Positions 36,294-44,999 of a DNA stretch of 64,000 nucleotides are shown here, piece after piece. Below the pieces are notes generated by a model that was not told the DNA's origin, did no database searches, and saw nothing but the letters and a program-made list of their open reading frames with translations. Position 1 is the first letter of the stretch. Each line of letters begins with the position of its first letter. Source of the stretch: an uncultured Porphyromonadaceae bacterium (GTDB lineage: Bacteria; Bacteroidota; Bacteroidia; Bacteroidales; Muribaculaceae); contig CAMWMD010000001.1 of the NCBI GenBank assembly GCA_947175265.1, positions 140,816-204,815 on the forward strand. The letters run 5' to 3'. The position numbers and the translations under genes are program-made.

Positions 36294-38192
36294 TTATTCT
36301 TTCTCGAGATACGTTATGCCATAAAGCCCGGAACGATAATTGTTGAGGAATTGTCTCCCCTCTTCCGCGGTGATGACCCCTTGTTTCATTGATTTTGAAA
36401 CCCAAGTCTCAAGATTACGAACCAGTTTCTTCGGATTATATTCGACATAATCCAAAACATCGGTTACCGGTTCACCATCTATGATCTGTTCAATCTCATA
36501 ACCGTTTTTATTTACGGAAATATGCACAGCACTCGTATCTCCGAACAAATTATGCAAATCTCCAAGTATCTCCTGATATGCTCCAACCAGGAAGACTCCG
36601 ATGTAATATTTGTCGTTCGGTTTAAGGGCATGAACGGGAAGAGAATATGACATACCCTGAGGAGAGACAAAGCGATTGATTTTTCCATCCGAATCACAAG
36701 TTATATCCTGTATGGTGCACCTGCGCGAAGGTTTCTCATCCAATCGTGAAATAGGCATAATCGGGAAGACCTGGTCTATTGCCCAAGAATCCGGCAAACT
36801 TTGAAAAAGGGAAAAATTACAGAAATATTTTTCGGGCAACATTCTGTCGACCTTCTTCAATTCTTCGGGGGGATGCTTCATAGAGCGTGTCAAATCATTG
36901 ACATCTCGTGCAACAGACCAGAACAGTTTCTCAATCTGAGCACGCGTCCTCAAATCAAGCAGGCCGAGACTAAATAAGTCAAGAGCCTCTTCCCTAATCT
37001 GAAGGGCATCGTGCCAATCCTCAAACATTGTCGTAGGATTTATCCTGTCCCAGATATTATATAATTCTTTGGTGAGTTCATGGTCGTTCTCACCAATAGT
37101 TTCATTATCATTCCAAATTGGGAGATGAGTGGTCTCCAAAACCTCTATAATCAATACCGAATGATGAGCAGTAAGTGAACGCCCGCTTTCAGTAATGATA
37201 TTAGGCTGAGGGAGATTGTTCTTCACGCAGACATCGACAAGTGCAGACACACCATCGTTGACATACTCCTGAATTGAGTAGTTCATAGAATGCTCACCTG
37301 AAGATGAACGAGTGCCATCATAATCAACACCGAGACCGCCTCCAATATCAACAAAATCTATGTTGAAATCCATTTTAGATAACTGAACATAGAACTGCAT
37401 AGCCTCCCTGAGAGCATTTTTAATGCGTCTGATTTTAGTGATCTGACTTCCGATATGAAAGTGGATCAATTTCAATGCCTCCTTGAGATTATTTTTCTCA
37501 AGATAAGAGAGTGCTTCAAGAAGTTCGGATGAATTGAGGCCGAATTTACTTACATCGCCGCCGGATTCCTCCCATTTTCCACTACCGGAAGATGAAAGTT
37601 TAATCCTGATGCCTATATTCGGGATGATGCCCAATCTTTTTGCGACGTTGTGAATGAGTTTCAACTCATTAAGTTTCTCCACCACGAGGTAAATTCTTCG
37701 GCCCATCTTTTGAGCGAGGAGAGCCAGTTCTACATAATCTTCATCCTTATATCCGTTGCAGACGATCAGGGAGTTGGAATTACAACTTACACCCAACACC
37801 GCATGGAGTTCAGGTTTTGAACCTGCCTCCAGGCCGATATTGTATTTGTTACCATGGCTGACGATTTCCTCAACCACCTGCCTCATTTGGTTTACCTTAA
37901 TTGGATAGACAATAAAATTCTGACCCTTGTAGTTGTATTCCTCCGCCGCTTTTTTAAAGCACAAAGAGATTTTCTGGATACGATTGTCCAGAATATCGGG
38001 AAATCTGAGCAAAACTGGTGCAGAGACATCCCTTATCTTAAGTTCATCAATGACGTCTTTCAGGTCGACAGATGCACCACCTTCACGAGGCGTCACCTGC
38101 ACATGACCTTTTTCATTGATAGAGAAATATTTCAAACCCCACCCGTTGATATTATATATCTCCGATGAGTCTTCTATACGCCATTTCCTCAT
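36294..38192 (-). CDS. speA: biosynthetic arginine decarboxylase
   Basis: A 632-residue PLP enzyme of the SpeA type, which turns arginine into agmatine, the first step of agmatine-route polyamine synthesis. PLP binds Lys99 in FIVYPIKVNQ, and DIGGGLGVDYDGT is the glycine-rich phosphate loop. FHIGSQITKI and the late ESGRSLTAHHSVLIIEV motif are also present. The length is standard. It shares the operon with the arginine repressor ArgR, an ArgC-like protein and a short SSB, so arginine level may control it through ArgR. It lies 39 bases after ssb. Confidence 0.95.
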   Translation of the reverse strand: MRKWRIEDSSEIYNINGWGLKYFSINEKGHVQVTPREGGASVDLKDVIDELKIRDVSAPVLLRFPDILDNRIQKISLCFKKAAEEYNYKGQNFIVYPIKVNQMRQVVEEIVSHGNKYNIGLEAGSKPELHAVLGVSCNSNSLIVCNGYKDEDYVELALLAQKMGRRIYLVVEKLNELKLIHNVAKRLGIIPNIGIRIKLSSSGSGKWEESGGDVSKFGLNSSELLEALSYLEKNNLKEALKLIHFHIGSQITKIRRIKNALREAMQFYVQLSKMDFNIDFVDIGGGLGVDYDGTRSSSGEHSMNYSIQEYVNDGVSALVDVCVKNNLPQPNIITESGRSLTAHHSVLIIEVLETTHLPIWNDNETIGENDHELTKELYNIWDRINPTTMFEDWHDALQIREEALDLFSLGLLDLRTRAQIEKLFWSVARDVNDLTRSMKHPPEELKKVDRMLPEKYFCNFSLFQSLPDSWAIDQVFPIMPISRLDEKPSRRCTIQDITCDSDGKINRFVSPQGMSYSLPVHALKPNDKYYIGVFLVGAYQEILGDLHNLFGDTSAVHISVNKNGYEIEQIIDGEPVTDVLDYVEYNPKKLVRNLETWVSKSMKQGVITAEEGRQFLNNYRSGLYGITYLEKE

Positions 38193-38231
38193 TTCTTACA
38201 AAATTATCACTTCCCTTACTTTAAATAACAG

Positions 38232-38552
38232 TTATTTTCTCCCGACAATCTCAAGACGCTCGACAATAATCTCCGTCTTGCGTCTCAAGATTTTCATCCT
38301 GTCCTCATATTCCCTACTTCTGAGGTAACCCTCAATGTATAATTGCGTACCCTTTCGGACATACCTTTCCACAAACAAGGCGTTCTGACCTCCGAATACG
38401 AGAGAATGCCATTCCGTAGTCTCAACTCTTGCTGAACCTCTTACTTCATTTGTAGCCAAAGAAAGATAAGCCACGGGGTGATCTTTATCCGGGAATCTCA
38501 TTTCCGGATCATTACCCACGTGTCCTAATAAAATAACCTTATTGACAGACAT
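38232..38552 (-). CDS. ssb: single-stranded DNA-binding protein, short form
   Basis: A 106-residue OB-fold protein with the SSB start MSVNKVILLGHVGNDPEMRF and the EWHSLVFGG and YIEGYLRSREY motifs. It ends right after the OB fold (EIVGRK) and lacks the acidic DDDIPF-type C-terminal tip that recruits partner proteins in ordinary SSB (about 150-180 residues). It may therefore be an accessory SSB or PriB-like protein. I chose the ATG at 38552; a 9-residue in-frame extension to 38579 overlaps the argC-like stop. Its place between an ArgC-like gene and speA is unusual. Confidence 0.85.
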   Translation of the reverse strand: MSVNKVILLGHVGNDPEMRFPDKDHPVAYLSLATNEVRGSARVETTEWHSLVFGGQNALFVERYVRKGTQLYIEGYLRSREYEDRMKILRRKTEIIVERLEIVGRK

Positions 38553-38566
38553 GCCGAAAGTTTTTA

Positions 38567-39532
38567 TCAGGCGAACCAAGAGGTCCGCGTATTTTCTGAA
38601 TTTCCTGAAGTCTTGCTATATACAGACGGTTTCAGAGATAAGCCGACCTTTTCATGCAAGGCGAAGAGAAGATTAAGAGCATGCACTGCATCTCCTGCTC
38701 CTCCACGCAATCTTCCGTCGGCCACAATTTCAATTTCCAGGAGCCCTGCCCCGGGCTTTGAAACCGATATGAGGCATTTCTGCGTTCCTTCCACTTCGGC
38801 ATCGTCAATTCTCTCTCTACTTATGAAAGTGAAATTATGATCGTCATACACAGAGTCATATATCTTGGATATCTCATCAATGCCGAGAGGGCATTTCAAA
38901 GCCAATCCAATTCTCATTGACCGTTCAGAAGCGGATTGAGATATATTGAATGAAATTTTCCCTTCAAAACTATTCTGAGCCTTCTTTAGAGACCTTACAA
39001 TTTCAATTTCTGTCAATGAAGGATTAAAAGTCTCAATTAAACTTTCAGGCATCTTGACCGAAGCCTTTATATCTGAAGACAACAAGAGATGTGACGCCAA
39101 CGGATAAAGGGCAACTAAGACAAGAGAGGCAACCGGGGAAGGCACTATGGCATTTCTTGCCCCTCTTACCAACGGCTTTCGATTCACCTCAGAAAGACCA
39201 TACTCAAAATCTGATATACTCCAATCCGAGAAGCGGGAAGGGGAGAGGTTGATGATCTTCAGGTTTTCCCATTCATGCAGACGTTCAACAATTGAGTCAC
39301 CCAAAGGGGAATCATCTGTCAGGAACAGAGCATCAATTTTCGATAGATCAATTTTATCGGAGAAAAACAAATCTTCCTCTCCTATAAAGCCATGATGCAC
39401 TGATGTTATCCTGTGCCCGGGCATTGAAGGCGCATAAAGACAAGCAATATCCACCTCCGGATGATGTATTAAAATCCTGAGCAGTTCACCAGCCTCCGGA
39501 GAGTCTGCACCAATAATACCAACTCTTATCAT
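38567..39532 (-). CDS. ArgC-like protein lacking catalytic residues
   Basis: A 321-residue protein with the overall plan of N-acetyl-gamma-glutamyl-phosphate reductase: N-terminal dinucleotide fold (VGIIGADSPEAGELLRIL), YGLSEVNR, and the IDEISKIYDSVYDDHNF segment. The active-site GCYPT/GCYAT motif is replaced by RNAIVPSPVAS (residues 126-136), so the catalytic Cys is absent, and the region that should carry the catalytic His (about 194-211, FNISQSASERSM) has none. The reading frame is intact and sits 4 bases after argR, so it is expressed as a protein but probably cannot reduce the acyl phosphate. A regulatory or structural role is possible. A genuine argC would have to be elsewhere. Confidence 0.75.
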   Translation of the reverse strand: MIRVGIIGADSPEAGELLRILIHHPEVDIACLYAPSMPGHRITSVHHGFIGEEDLFFSDKIDLSKIDALFLTDDSPLGDSIVERLHEWENLKIINLSPSRFSDWSISDFEYGLSEVNRKPLVRGARNAIVPSPVASLVLVALYPLASHLLLSSDIKASVKMPESLIETFNPSLTEIEIVRSLKKAQNSFEGKISFNISQSASERSMRIGLALKCPLGIDEISKIYDSVYDDHNFTFISRERIDDAEVEGTQKCLISVSKPGAGLLEIEIVADGRLRGGAGDAVHALNLLFALHEKVGLSLKPSVYSKTSGNSENTRTSWFA

Positions 39533-39536
39533 TTCA

Positions 39537-40034
39537 TTAAAAATTTAAATCTTCTATAGCAATCCCAAGAATATTGGCAAACACCTCGGCAGCATGACTT
39601 CTTGTGACATCCTCCTTCAAGACAGCCAAGATAGTGTCTGTGCCCGAGATAGTGCCAAGTATTTCGGGAGAGTTGCTCATGTCAATATCATAAGCGAGCC
39701 CTGAAGCATAGCCATTTCTTGTCTTAATAACAACCAAATTACCGGAAAACTGCAAAGAGACAAATCCACTTTGATAATTTGCCCTTGCCAGAGGTTGGCC
39801 GTAATTAAGCAAACGGTCTTTCAAAGAATCGCTTTCGGGAAGTACATACATATAAGTACCCCGGTCAGTAGGTACTTTTGTCGTACGCAGCATTTTCAAA
39901 TCACGTGATAAAGTGGCCTGAGTCACCGGATGCCCTTTTTGTGAAAGGATTTCCGCTAACTCCTCCTGGCTACCTATACACTGATTTTTTATCAGTTCTA
40001 TTATAAGGTCAATTCTTTTCTTTCTATTTTTCAT
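39537..40034 (-). CDS. argR: arginine repressor
   Basis: A 165-residue ArgR. The winged helix-turn-helix is at the N-terminus (SQEELAEILSQKGHPVTQATLSRDLK, read as the typical ArgR recognition helix). The C-terminal hexamerisation domain carries SGTDTILAVLK, corresponding to the arginine-binding GDDT segment, where the first Asp is Thr. With arginine it represses or activates arginine genes. It is followed within 4 bases by the ArgC-like gene and preceded within 2 bases by the nuclease-domain gene, so it probably autoregulates or is co-regulated with speA. Confidence 0.93.
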   Translation of the reverse strand: MKNRKKRIDLIIELIKNQCIGSQEELAEILSQKGHPVTQATLSRDLKMLRTTKVPTDRGTYMYVLPESDSLKDRLLNYGQPLARANYQSGFVSLQFSGNLVVIKTRNGYASGLAYDIDMSNSPEILGTISGTDTILAVLKEDVTRSHAAEVFANILGIAIEDLNF

Positions 40035-40036
40035 TA

Positions 40037-40636
40037 TTAAGCCGATTTATCGCCGCGACGATTGATTTCATTTTTTATTCTGGCAGCCTCTTCATAATCT
40101 TCTTTTTCGGCAGCCTTTATCATTGCTTCAGACAATTGCTCCAACGAAAGAACAGAAAGATCATGAGTATCAATCTTTACATCGTCAGCATCTTCAGGGT
40201 TCTCAGAAATGCTACCCGGAGAATCTTCCGAATCAAAACCCGACTCACGTAAAACCTCCTCAGTAGTATAAATAGGAGCGCCGACTCTGATAGCGAGCGC
40301 AATTGCATCTGAAGAACGAGCATCTATCACCTTTTCATCCACTCCATCAGTGAAATGAAGGTCGGCTGCAAACACACCCGTCGGGAGACGCTTAATCATG
40401 ACTTTGTCCAAATAAATACCAAAGGCCTTCAAGGCGGCAGCCATTGTATCATGAGTCAGAGGACGTGGTGTAGCAACTTCCTGCAACTTACACTGAATGG
40501 CCTGTGCTTCCGGGAATCCGATAATGATAGGGATTCTACGGGTGGTCCCACATTGTTGAAGAATCAATGCATAAACGCCTGATTCAATCTGATTGAATGT
40601 GATACCTACTATTTCTAATTTATATTTCTTATCCAT
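40037..40636 (-). CDS. bifunctional nuclease-domain (BFN/DUF151) protein with UVR motif
   Basis: A 199-residue protein of the bifunctional nuclease family. The BFN core occupies residues 1-125: IPIIIGFPEAQAIQCKL and the DARSSDAIALAIRVGAPIYTTEEVL hallmark. An acidic linker follows (about 130-160), then a UvrB/C-type helical motif at the C-terminus (AEKEDYEEAARIKNEINR). Plant and Mycobacterium homologs show RNase and DNase activity or stress-related roles, so its function here is uncertain. It lies 31 bases after mnmA and 2 bases before argR. Confidence 0.85.
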   Translation of the reverse strand: MDKKYKLEIVGITFNQIESGVYALILQQCGTTRRIPIIIGFPEAQAIQCKLQEVATPRPLTHDTMAAALKAFGIYLDKVMIKRLPTGVFAADLHFTDGVDEKVIDARSSDAIALAIRVGAPIYTTEEVLRESGFDSEDSPGSISENPEDADDVKIDTHDLSVLSLEQLSEAMIKAAEKEDYEEAARIKNEINRRGDKSA

Positions 40637-40667
40637 AAAGATCTCTTAAAATTCACCATTGATACGT

Positions 40668-41777
40668 TCATTTTCTATTCCGATTCTTATGTCCGGATTT
40701 AGGAGGCACAGTAATCATTGCAGAACCGAGGCATAATTTGTGATCCGGGGTATAGATAATGGCATATTGGCCGGGTGCTATCCCCTGTACATCTGATTCA
40801 GATACTATAGTCAATTCATCATCTTCCGACAATATCAGATTACCTGAACAAAACTCAGGAGTATGTCTGGTCTTGAAACTGATTGCGACACGGGCGGGAG
40901 CACTTCCTGAAGAGGGGAGAGGATTCTCCGTAATCCAGTTCGGCTCTATAAGATGTATAACCCTTCCATATTGAAGGGGACTTGAATATCCGTTGGAAAC
41001 GTATATGACATTATCCTTGATATTCTTTCTTACCACAAACCATGGACCACCACTCAGTCCGAGGCCCTTACGTTGACCAATAGTATAGAACCAGTATCCA
41101 CGGTGTGTACCGATCTTCCTCCCTGTCTCAATCTCAATGACAGGTCCGGATTTCTCTCCAAGATGTGAGGCAATAAAATCAGCGTAATTTATTTTGCCAA
41201 GGAAACATATACCCTGTGAATCCTTCCTCATGGCATTCGGTAATGATGCTTCTTCCGCAATTTTCCTGACCTCCTTCTTGGTCAAGTCTCCCAATGGAAA
41301 CATTATGTGAGAGAGTTGGTCGTAAGATATTTGCGCAAGGAAATCCGTTTGGTCCTTTACGGGATCTTTCGCTGTAGCGAGATAATATTTATCATCTATT
41401 ACTTTTACGGAAGCGTAATGACCCGTGGCTGTCTTATCAAATCTGTGCCCCCATTTTTGTTCGAAGAATCCAAATTTGATTATCTTGTTACACATTATAT
41501 CAGGATGGGGAGTCAGACCTTCCTTGACCGTTGAGAGGGTATATGACATCACATATTTCCAATATTCTTCATGAAGAGAAACAACTTCAAAAGGGAGATT
41601 GTACTTACGTGCTATCAACTGACACATCTCAATATCCTCTTCAGATGAGCAGTCTCCACCATCACCCTCCCTGCCTATCTTGATATAAAACAGATGTAAA
41701 TCGTTCCCTTCCGAGTACAGTTTATGCACTACGACGGCACTGTCGACACCTCCTGAAATCAATACAGCAATTTTCAT
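40668..41777 (-). CDS. mnmA: tRNA-specific 2-thiouridylase MnmA-like
   Basis: A 369-residue protein with the PP-loop SGGVDS near the N-terminus and the two catalytic cysteines of MnmA (Cys96 in PHPDIMCNK, Cys191 in SQGICFLGK). The HYASV and YTIGQRKGLG motifs are also present. MnmA uses ATP and sulfur relay to form 2-thiouridine at tRNA position 34. Bacteroidales genomes often carry more than one MnmA homolog, so this could be a paralog. Its ATG overlaps the DoxX stop (ATGA), indicating coupling. Confidence 0.9.
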   Translation of the reverse strand: MKIAVLISGGVDSAVVVHKLYSEGNDLHLFYIKIGREGDGGDCSSEEDIEMCQLIARKYNLPFEVVSLHEEYWKYVMSYTLSTVKEGLTPHPDIMCNKIIKFGFFEQKWGHRFDKTATGHYASVKVIDDKYYLATAKDPVKDQTDFLAQISYDQLSHIMFPLGDLTKKEVRKIAEEASLPNAMRKDSQGICFLGKINYADFIASHLGEKSGPVIEIETGRKIGTHRGYWFYTIGQRKGLGLSGGPWFVVRKNIKDNVIYVSNGYSSPLQYGRVIHLIEPNWITENPLPSSGSAPARVAISFKTRHTPEFCSGNLILSEDDELTIVSESDVQGIAPGQYAIIYTPDHKLCLGSAMITVPPKSGHKNRNRK

Positions 41778-42283
41778 ACCTCCTCCAGTTCTCCCTCACT
41801 TTTATTTTCAGAATGAATGATATGAAGAGAAAGGAAATAGTCTACCGAAATTTTCCCGGGACCTACAAGAAGGATGAAGAAATAGATGCCGAGGAACATG
41901 ATCGGGAGATATCCCTGTTGCTGCCAGTCGAGAGAATATGAGGCTTCCGAGACAAAGTCATGAAGCAGATAGTATTCCGCTACAATCATAGAGACAATAG
42001 GAGGAATGGTCATGAATCGTGTTAGGAAACCAAACATAATAAAAATTGAACATACTATTTCAATCACAGTCATGGTGATGAGAGACGCTTCACTATCTAA
42101 ACCGAGAACCGATGGGAATACAGTGTTCAATTCATAAAAATGAGCAATTTGTCTCACTCCGAACTGCATGAGCATAATACCTACAAAGAGACGTAGGAAT
42201 AGTCTGCCCAAATTGGTATAGGAGTATCCGGTGAAACGGAAATATGTCCTTTTAATAAATCTTGAAATATTATTTTTTCCCAT
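41774..42283 (-). CDS. DoxX family membrane protein
   Basis: A 169-residue protein with four transmembrane helices and the DoxX pattern: LFLRLFVGIMLMQFGVRQIAHF in helix 1 and ITMTVIEIVCSIFIMFGFLTRFM in helix 2. DoxX-family proteins are small inner-membrane proteins linked loosely to redox or quinone processes. The function is unknown. It overlaps mnmA by 4 bases and follows the DUF5106 gene by 4 bases. Confidence 0.8.
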   Translation of the reverse strand: MGKNNISRFIKRTYFRFTGYSYTNLGRLFLRLFVGIMLMQFGVRQIAHFYELNTVFPSVLGLDSEASLITMTVIEIVCSIFIMFGFLTRFMTIPPIVSMIVAEYYLLHDFVSEASYSLDWQQQGYLPIMFLGIYFFILLVGPGKISVDYFLSLHIIHSENKSEGELEEV

Positions 42284-42287
42284 AGCA

Positions 42288-43190
42288 TTAATTTGTTACC
42301 TTATCAAGAAGAGAACTTACAGCCACCGACAACGGAACATTCTTTTCCAATATCTTTCCTTCCGAAGAAATAACATATATGGCAGGAGTTATCCTGAGGT
42401 CGTAGATTTCTTCAAGATTCTCACCTTTTCCAACATTCCACTTTTCAGAATAGTTTGACACCTGATTCTCCCATCCCTCCTTATCTCCCGGATAAATGAA
42501 AAGGATATTGACCTTTCCCTTATCCAAGGCTTGTATCAAATTAAGGTTTGATTCCATTTTCAGGCGATCAAGTCTCCAGTCGGTATTCCAGGGGTCACCG
42601 AATATAATTAAAGTAGGAGTAGACATGGGTCGATAGAAAGCGTCTTTACCGTTCCTGTCTTTGAAATGGAATACAGGCGCCACATTGCCTTCTGCCGTCT
42701 CCTTGATCACCTTCATCTGCCTATCATACTTTAATCTTCTGTTTTGGGCAATCTTTTTGTTAGAGGTAACACCCTTTAAGAACTGGAGATATATCTCATC
42801 AATCCAAAATTCAGCCCTTGGTCCGTAAAGAGTTTCCTCGGCAGCCTTAGTAAACTGAAGGAGAAGAACCGGATTCTTAACCAAATTATTCAATAATTTC
42901 TGGTTAGCATTCAAGGTTTTCTCTCTGTCAGCAAATCTCATCGCTGTAGCGTAGACCTTAAACGCATGGTTCAAAGCGTTCTGATCAACAGCAGTCTTAG
43001 ATTTTAAATCAAAAGAATCCCAGAAGTGCTCAACGATATAATTTGATTTGTCATACATTGTTGGTAATTCCTCGGGAGCAACAGGGTATTCGAACAGGGG
43101 TTGAATTTCAATCAGATGTTGCGCCGGAGAAACAAGAGCCATCCCGGTGGAAAAGACTATTAAGGATAACAAACGTTTCAAATTATTCAT
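42288..43190 (-). CDS. exported DUF5106 protein with thioredoxin-like C-terminus
   Basis: A 300-residue exported protein: signal peptide at residues 1-22 (ending SPAQ), a DUF5106-type helical domain (about 30-160), then a thioredoxin-like fold (about 165-300). The position of the thioredoxin WCxxC motif reads FGDPWNTDW (197-205), so both cysteines are missing. The cis-Pro loop TPAIYVISSEGKIL is present. It cannot be an ordinary thiol oxidoreductase. It may be a binding or scaffold protein of the envelope. It follows the SGNH hydrolase by 34 bases. Confidence 0.75.
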   Translation of the reverse strand: MNNLKRLLSLIVFSTGMALVSPAQHLIEIQPLFEYPVAPEELPTMYDKSNYIVEHFWDSFDLKSKTAVDQNALNHAFKVYATAMRFADREKTLNANQKLLNNLVKNPVLLLQFTKAAEETLYGPRAEFWIDEIYLQFLKGVTSNKKIAQNRRLKYDRQMKVIKETAEGNVAPVFHFKDRNGKDAFYRPMSTPTLIIFGDPWNTDWRLDRLKMESNLNLIQALDKGKVNILFIYPGDKEGWENQVSNYSEKWNVGKGENLEEIYDLRITPAIYVISSEGKILEKNVPLSVAVSSLLDKVTN

Positions 43191-43224
43191 GGAGAATTAT
43201 AATTGATTTAAAATTTTTACAGAT

Positions 43225-43896
43225 TCAGTCATTAACATATTCGCTTAACTGAGCAGCCCAAGCCTTATATCCCTTGCCAAGCAGATGCAAACCATCATTT
43301 GTAAATTCCTTTCTCAATTTACCTGAATCATCTGACAGTGCAGGCCAAAGATCAATGTAGATGGCGCCATTTCTTTCAGCAATCTCTTTTAAATATTTAT
43401 TGACAGACACTATAACCTTCTCTTTACCCTTCAGATTTTTATATCTTGCAAAATCATTGTTGATGGGCATTATTGACTGAATGTAAAGAGTTGTCGATGG
43501 TGATTGATTTCGTATCTCCTTAACCAATTCTTCGTAGCGAGCTGCCAAAGCTTCCGGTAAAAGATTGTGGGAGATATCGTTAATCCCTATCAGAAGGAAA
43601 ATTTTGGCCGGGTTACCGTCAGTCACCTGCCTTAATCTTTCTTTCACACCTGAAATGACATCGGAATTAATTCCTCTGTTCTTTATATTTTCTTTACCGA
43701 AAAGTTCGGAAAATTCACCGCCGTCAGTGATGGAATTGCCAAGAAAAACAATATCCCCCCTCACAACCGGCAACTTATCAAATAAAGAAACTCTCTGATG
43801 CCAATATTCAGATCGAGCCATACATAGGTTTAAACCCATGAAAGAGAATAAGATCGCGATTGTCAATAATCTATGTATGGATTTATTTTTTTTCAT
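43225..43896 (-). CDS. SGNH/GDSL-family hydrolase, exported
   Basis: A 223-residue hydrolase with a signal peptide (about residues 1-27). Block I is FLGNSITDGG (Ser55 nucleophile), block III is IGINDISH and block V is FTNDGLHLLGKGY, giving the Asp-His pair. SGNH enzymes include acetyl esterases, peptidoglycan or glycan deacetylases and lysophospholipases. It is coupled by a 4-base overlap to the N-acetylhexosamine kinase gene, which suggests a role in amino-sugar or O-acetyl sugar processing, by inference only. Confidence 0.85.
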   Translation of the reverse strand: MKKNKSIHRLLTIAILFSFMGLNLCMARSEYWHQRVSLFDKLPVVRGDIVFLGNSITDGGEFSELFGKENIKNRGINSDVISGVKERLRQVTDGNPAKIFLLIGINDISHNLLPEALAARYEELVKEIRNQSPSTTLYIQSIMPINNDFARYKNLKGKEKVIVSVNKYLKEIAERNGAIYIDLWPALSDDSGKLRKEFTNDGLHLLGKGYKAWAAQLSEYVND

Positions 43897-44750
43897 GCCT
43901 GAAGATTTATATGATAGTCGATTAAGCCATCCACAGGTGTCTCAGTGACATGTGTAACACTGTATCCTAAAGAGGCCGTCGCCTCCTTAAGAATATTTTG
44001 GAAATGGAATGCTACTGACCCTGTGAAATTCACATTCAGCGCGTGGGCCCCGGGGTACATAGCCACATTACGCTTTACAAATCTTGTCAATTCCTTCAAG
44101 ACAAGGGAATAAATGTAAGGATTCCACAAGTTTTTCTTAAGAAAAGGCACAAAAGAGGCGAGAAATCTATTTGGTGAAGGGAGTTTGTAAATTTTTTCCA
44201 GTATTTCCGGTAACGTAAGTTTGTATTCTTCCAAAAACATCTCCCTTACCGATGCAGGTAATTGTTCCTTAAACACGTCGCCAATGAGACGTTTTCCCAA
44301 AGCGGCTCCACTACCTTCATCACCGAGCACATATCCAAGGGATGGAATCTGCATTATAATCTGTCCGCCATCATAAAGGCAAGAATTAGAACCGGTACCC
44401 AAAATACAAGCAATTCCTTTTCTATTGCCGAAAAGAGCTCTGGCTGCACCCAAAAGATCAGAATTAACTTCACATATTTCAGGCTGCCAAACACTAAGGA
44501 GAGCAGATTTTATTTTTTTGCAAATCTCCTTAGTGGCACATCCGGCACCATAGTAATAAATATCATCCACTTTTATGTTTTCAGGCATATTTTGAGCGGC
44601 TTTCAACATCACTTCAGATATGGTGTCAGAATTTGCCAGCAGAGCGTTTATCCCATCAGACATGAAAGAAGCAGCCTCCTTATTATCGGGGGCCAATAAT
44701 CTCCACTCCACCTTTGTGGAGCCGGCATCAACTATCAGTTTGCTTCCCAT
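43893..44750 (-). CDS. N-acetylglucosamine-type kinase (BadF/BadG family)
   Basis: A 285-residue ASKHA-fold sugar kinase. The phosphate-binding motifs are VDAGSTKVEWRLL (residues 6-18) and LGTGSNSCLYDG near 117-128, and EGSGAALGKRLIGDVF carries the characteristic glycines. It resembles GlcNAc kinase and MurK of the BadF/BadG/BcrA/BcrD family and should phosphorylate an amino sugar with ATP. It is the first gene of the long minus-strand run, with its own promoter at 44871-44902, and its stop overlaps the SGNH hydrolase start. Confidence 0.85.
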   Translation of the reverse strand: MGSKLIVDAGSTKVEWRLLAPDNKEAASFMSDGINALLANSDTISEVMLKAAQNMPENIKVDDIYYYGAGCATKEICKKIKSALLSVWQPEICEVNSDLLGAARALFGNRKGIACILGTGSNSCLYDGGQIIMQIPSLGYVLGDEGSGAALGKRLIGDVFKEQLPASVREMFLEEYKLTLPEILEKIYKLPSPNRFLASFVPFLKKNLWNPYIYSLVLKELTRFVKRNVAMYPGAHALNVNFTGSVAFHFQNILKEATASLGYSVTHVTETPVDGLIDYHINLQA

Positions 44751-44870
44751 AAAACAAATTCAATTTAATCTTTTCTGGTTCTCTGAATATAACCCACACC
44801 CTTCATTCTAAAGATGAAAGAGGGGAATCCGGAATTATATTCGCATTTTGTTATAGAATAATCTAAAATA

Positions 44871-44902
44871 CAAAATTAATAAAAAATTTATAAAGATACA
44901 AT
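44871..44902 (-). promoter_or_regulatory. promoter of the 13-gene cluster
   Basis: Minus-strand TTG (44901-44899), 20-base spacer and -7 TAATTTTG (44878-44871). The start would be near 44864, giving a leader of about 114 bases before the kinase. Confidence 0.65.
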
Positions 44903-44944
44903 TGAAAAAATCAATTCTTTTTCAAAATTCTACTTATAGAAATA

Positions 44945-44975
44945 AAAAAGAGGACCACACTCAAATGCGATCCTC
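44945..44975 (-). terminator. terminator of the LRR gene
   Basis: GAGGATC (44975-44969) pairs with GGTCCTC (44956-44950) on the minus strand with one T-G pair and a 12-base loop, followed by six T. It lies 25 bases after the LRR stop. Confidence 0.8.
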
Positions 44976-44999
44976 CATTGAATAAAGTATGAAAATATG

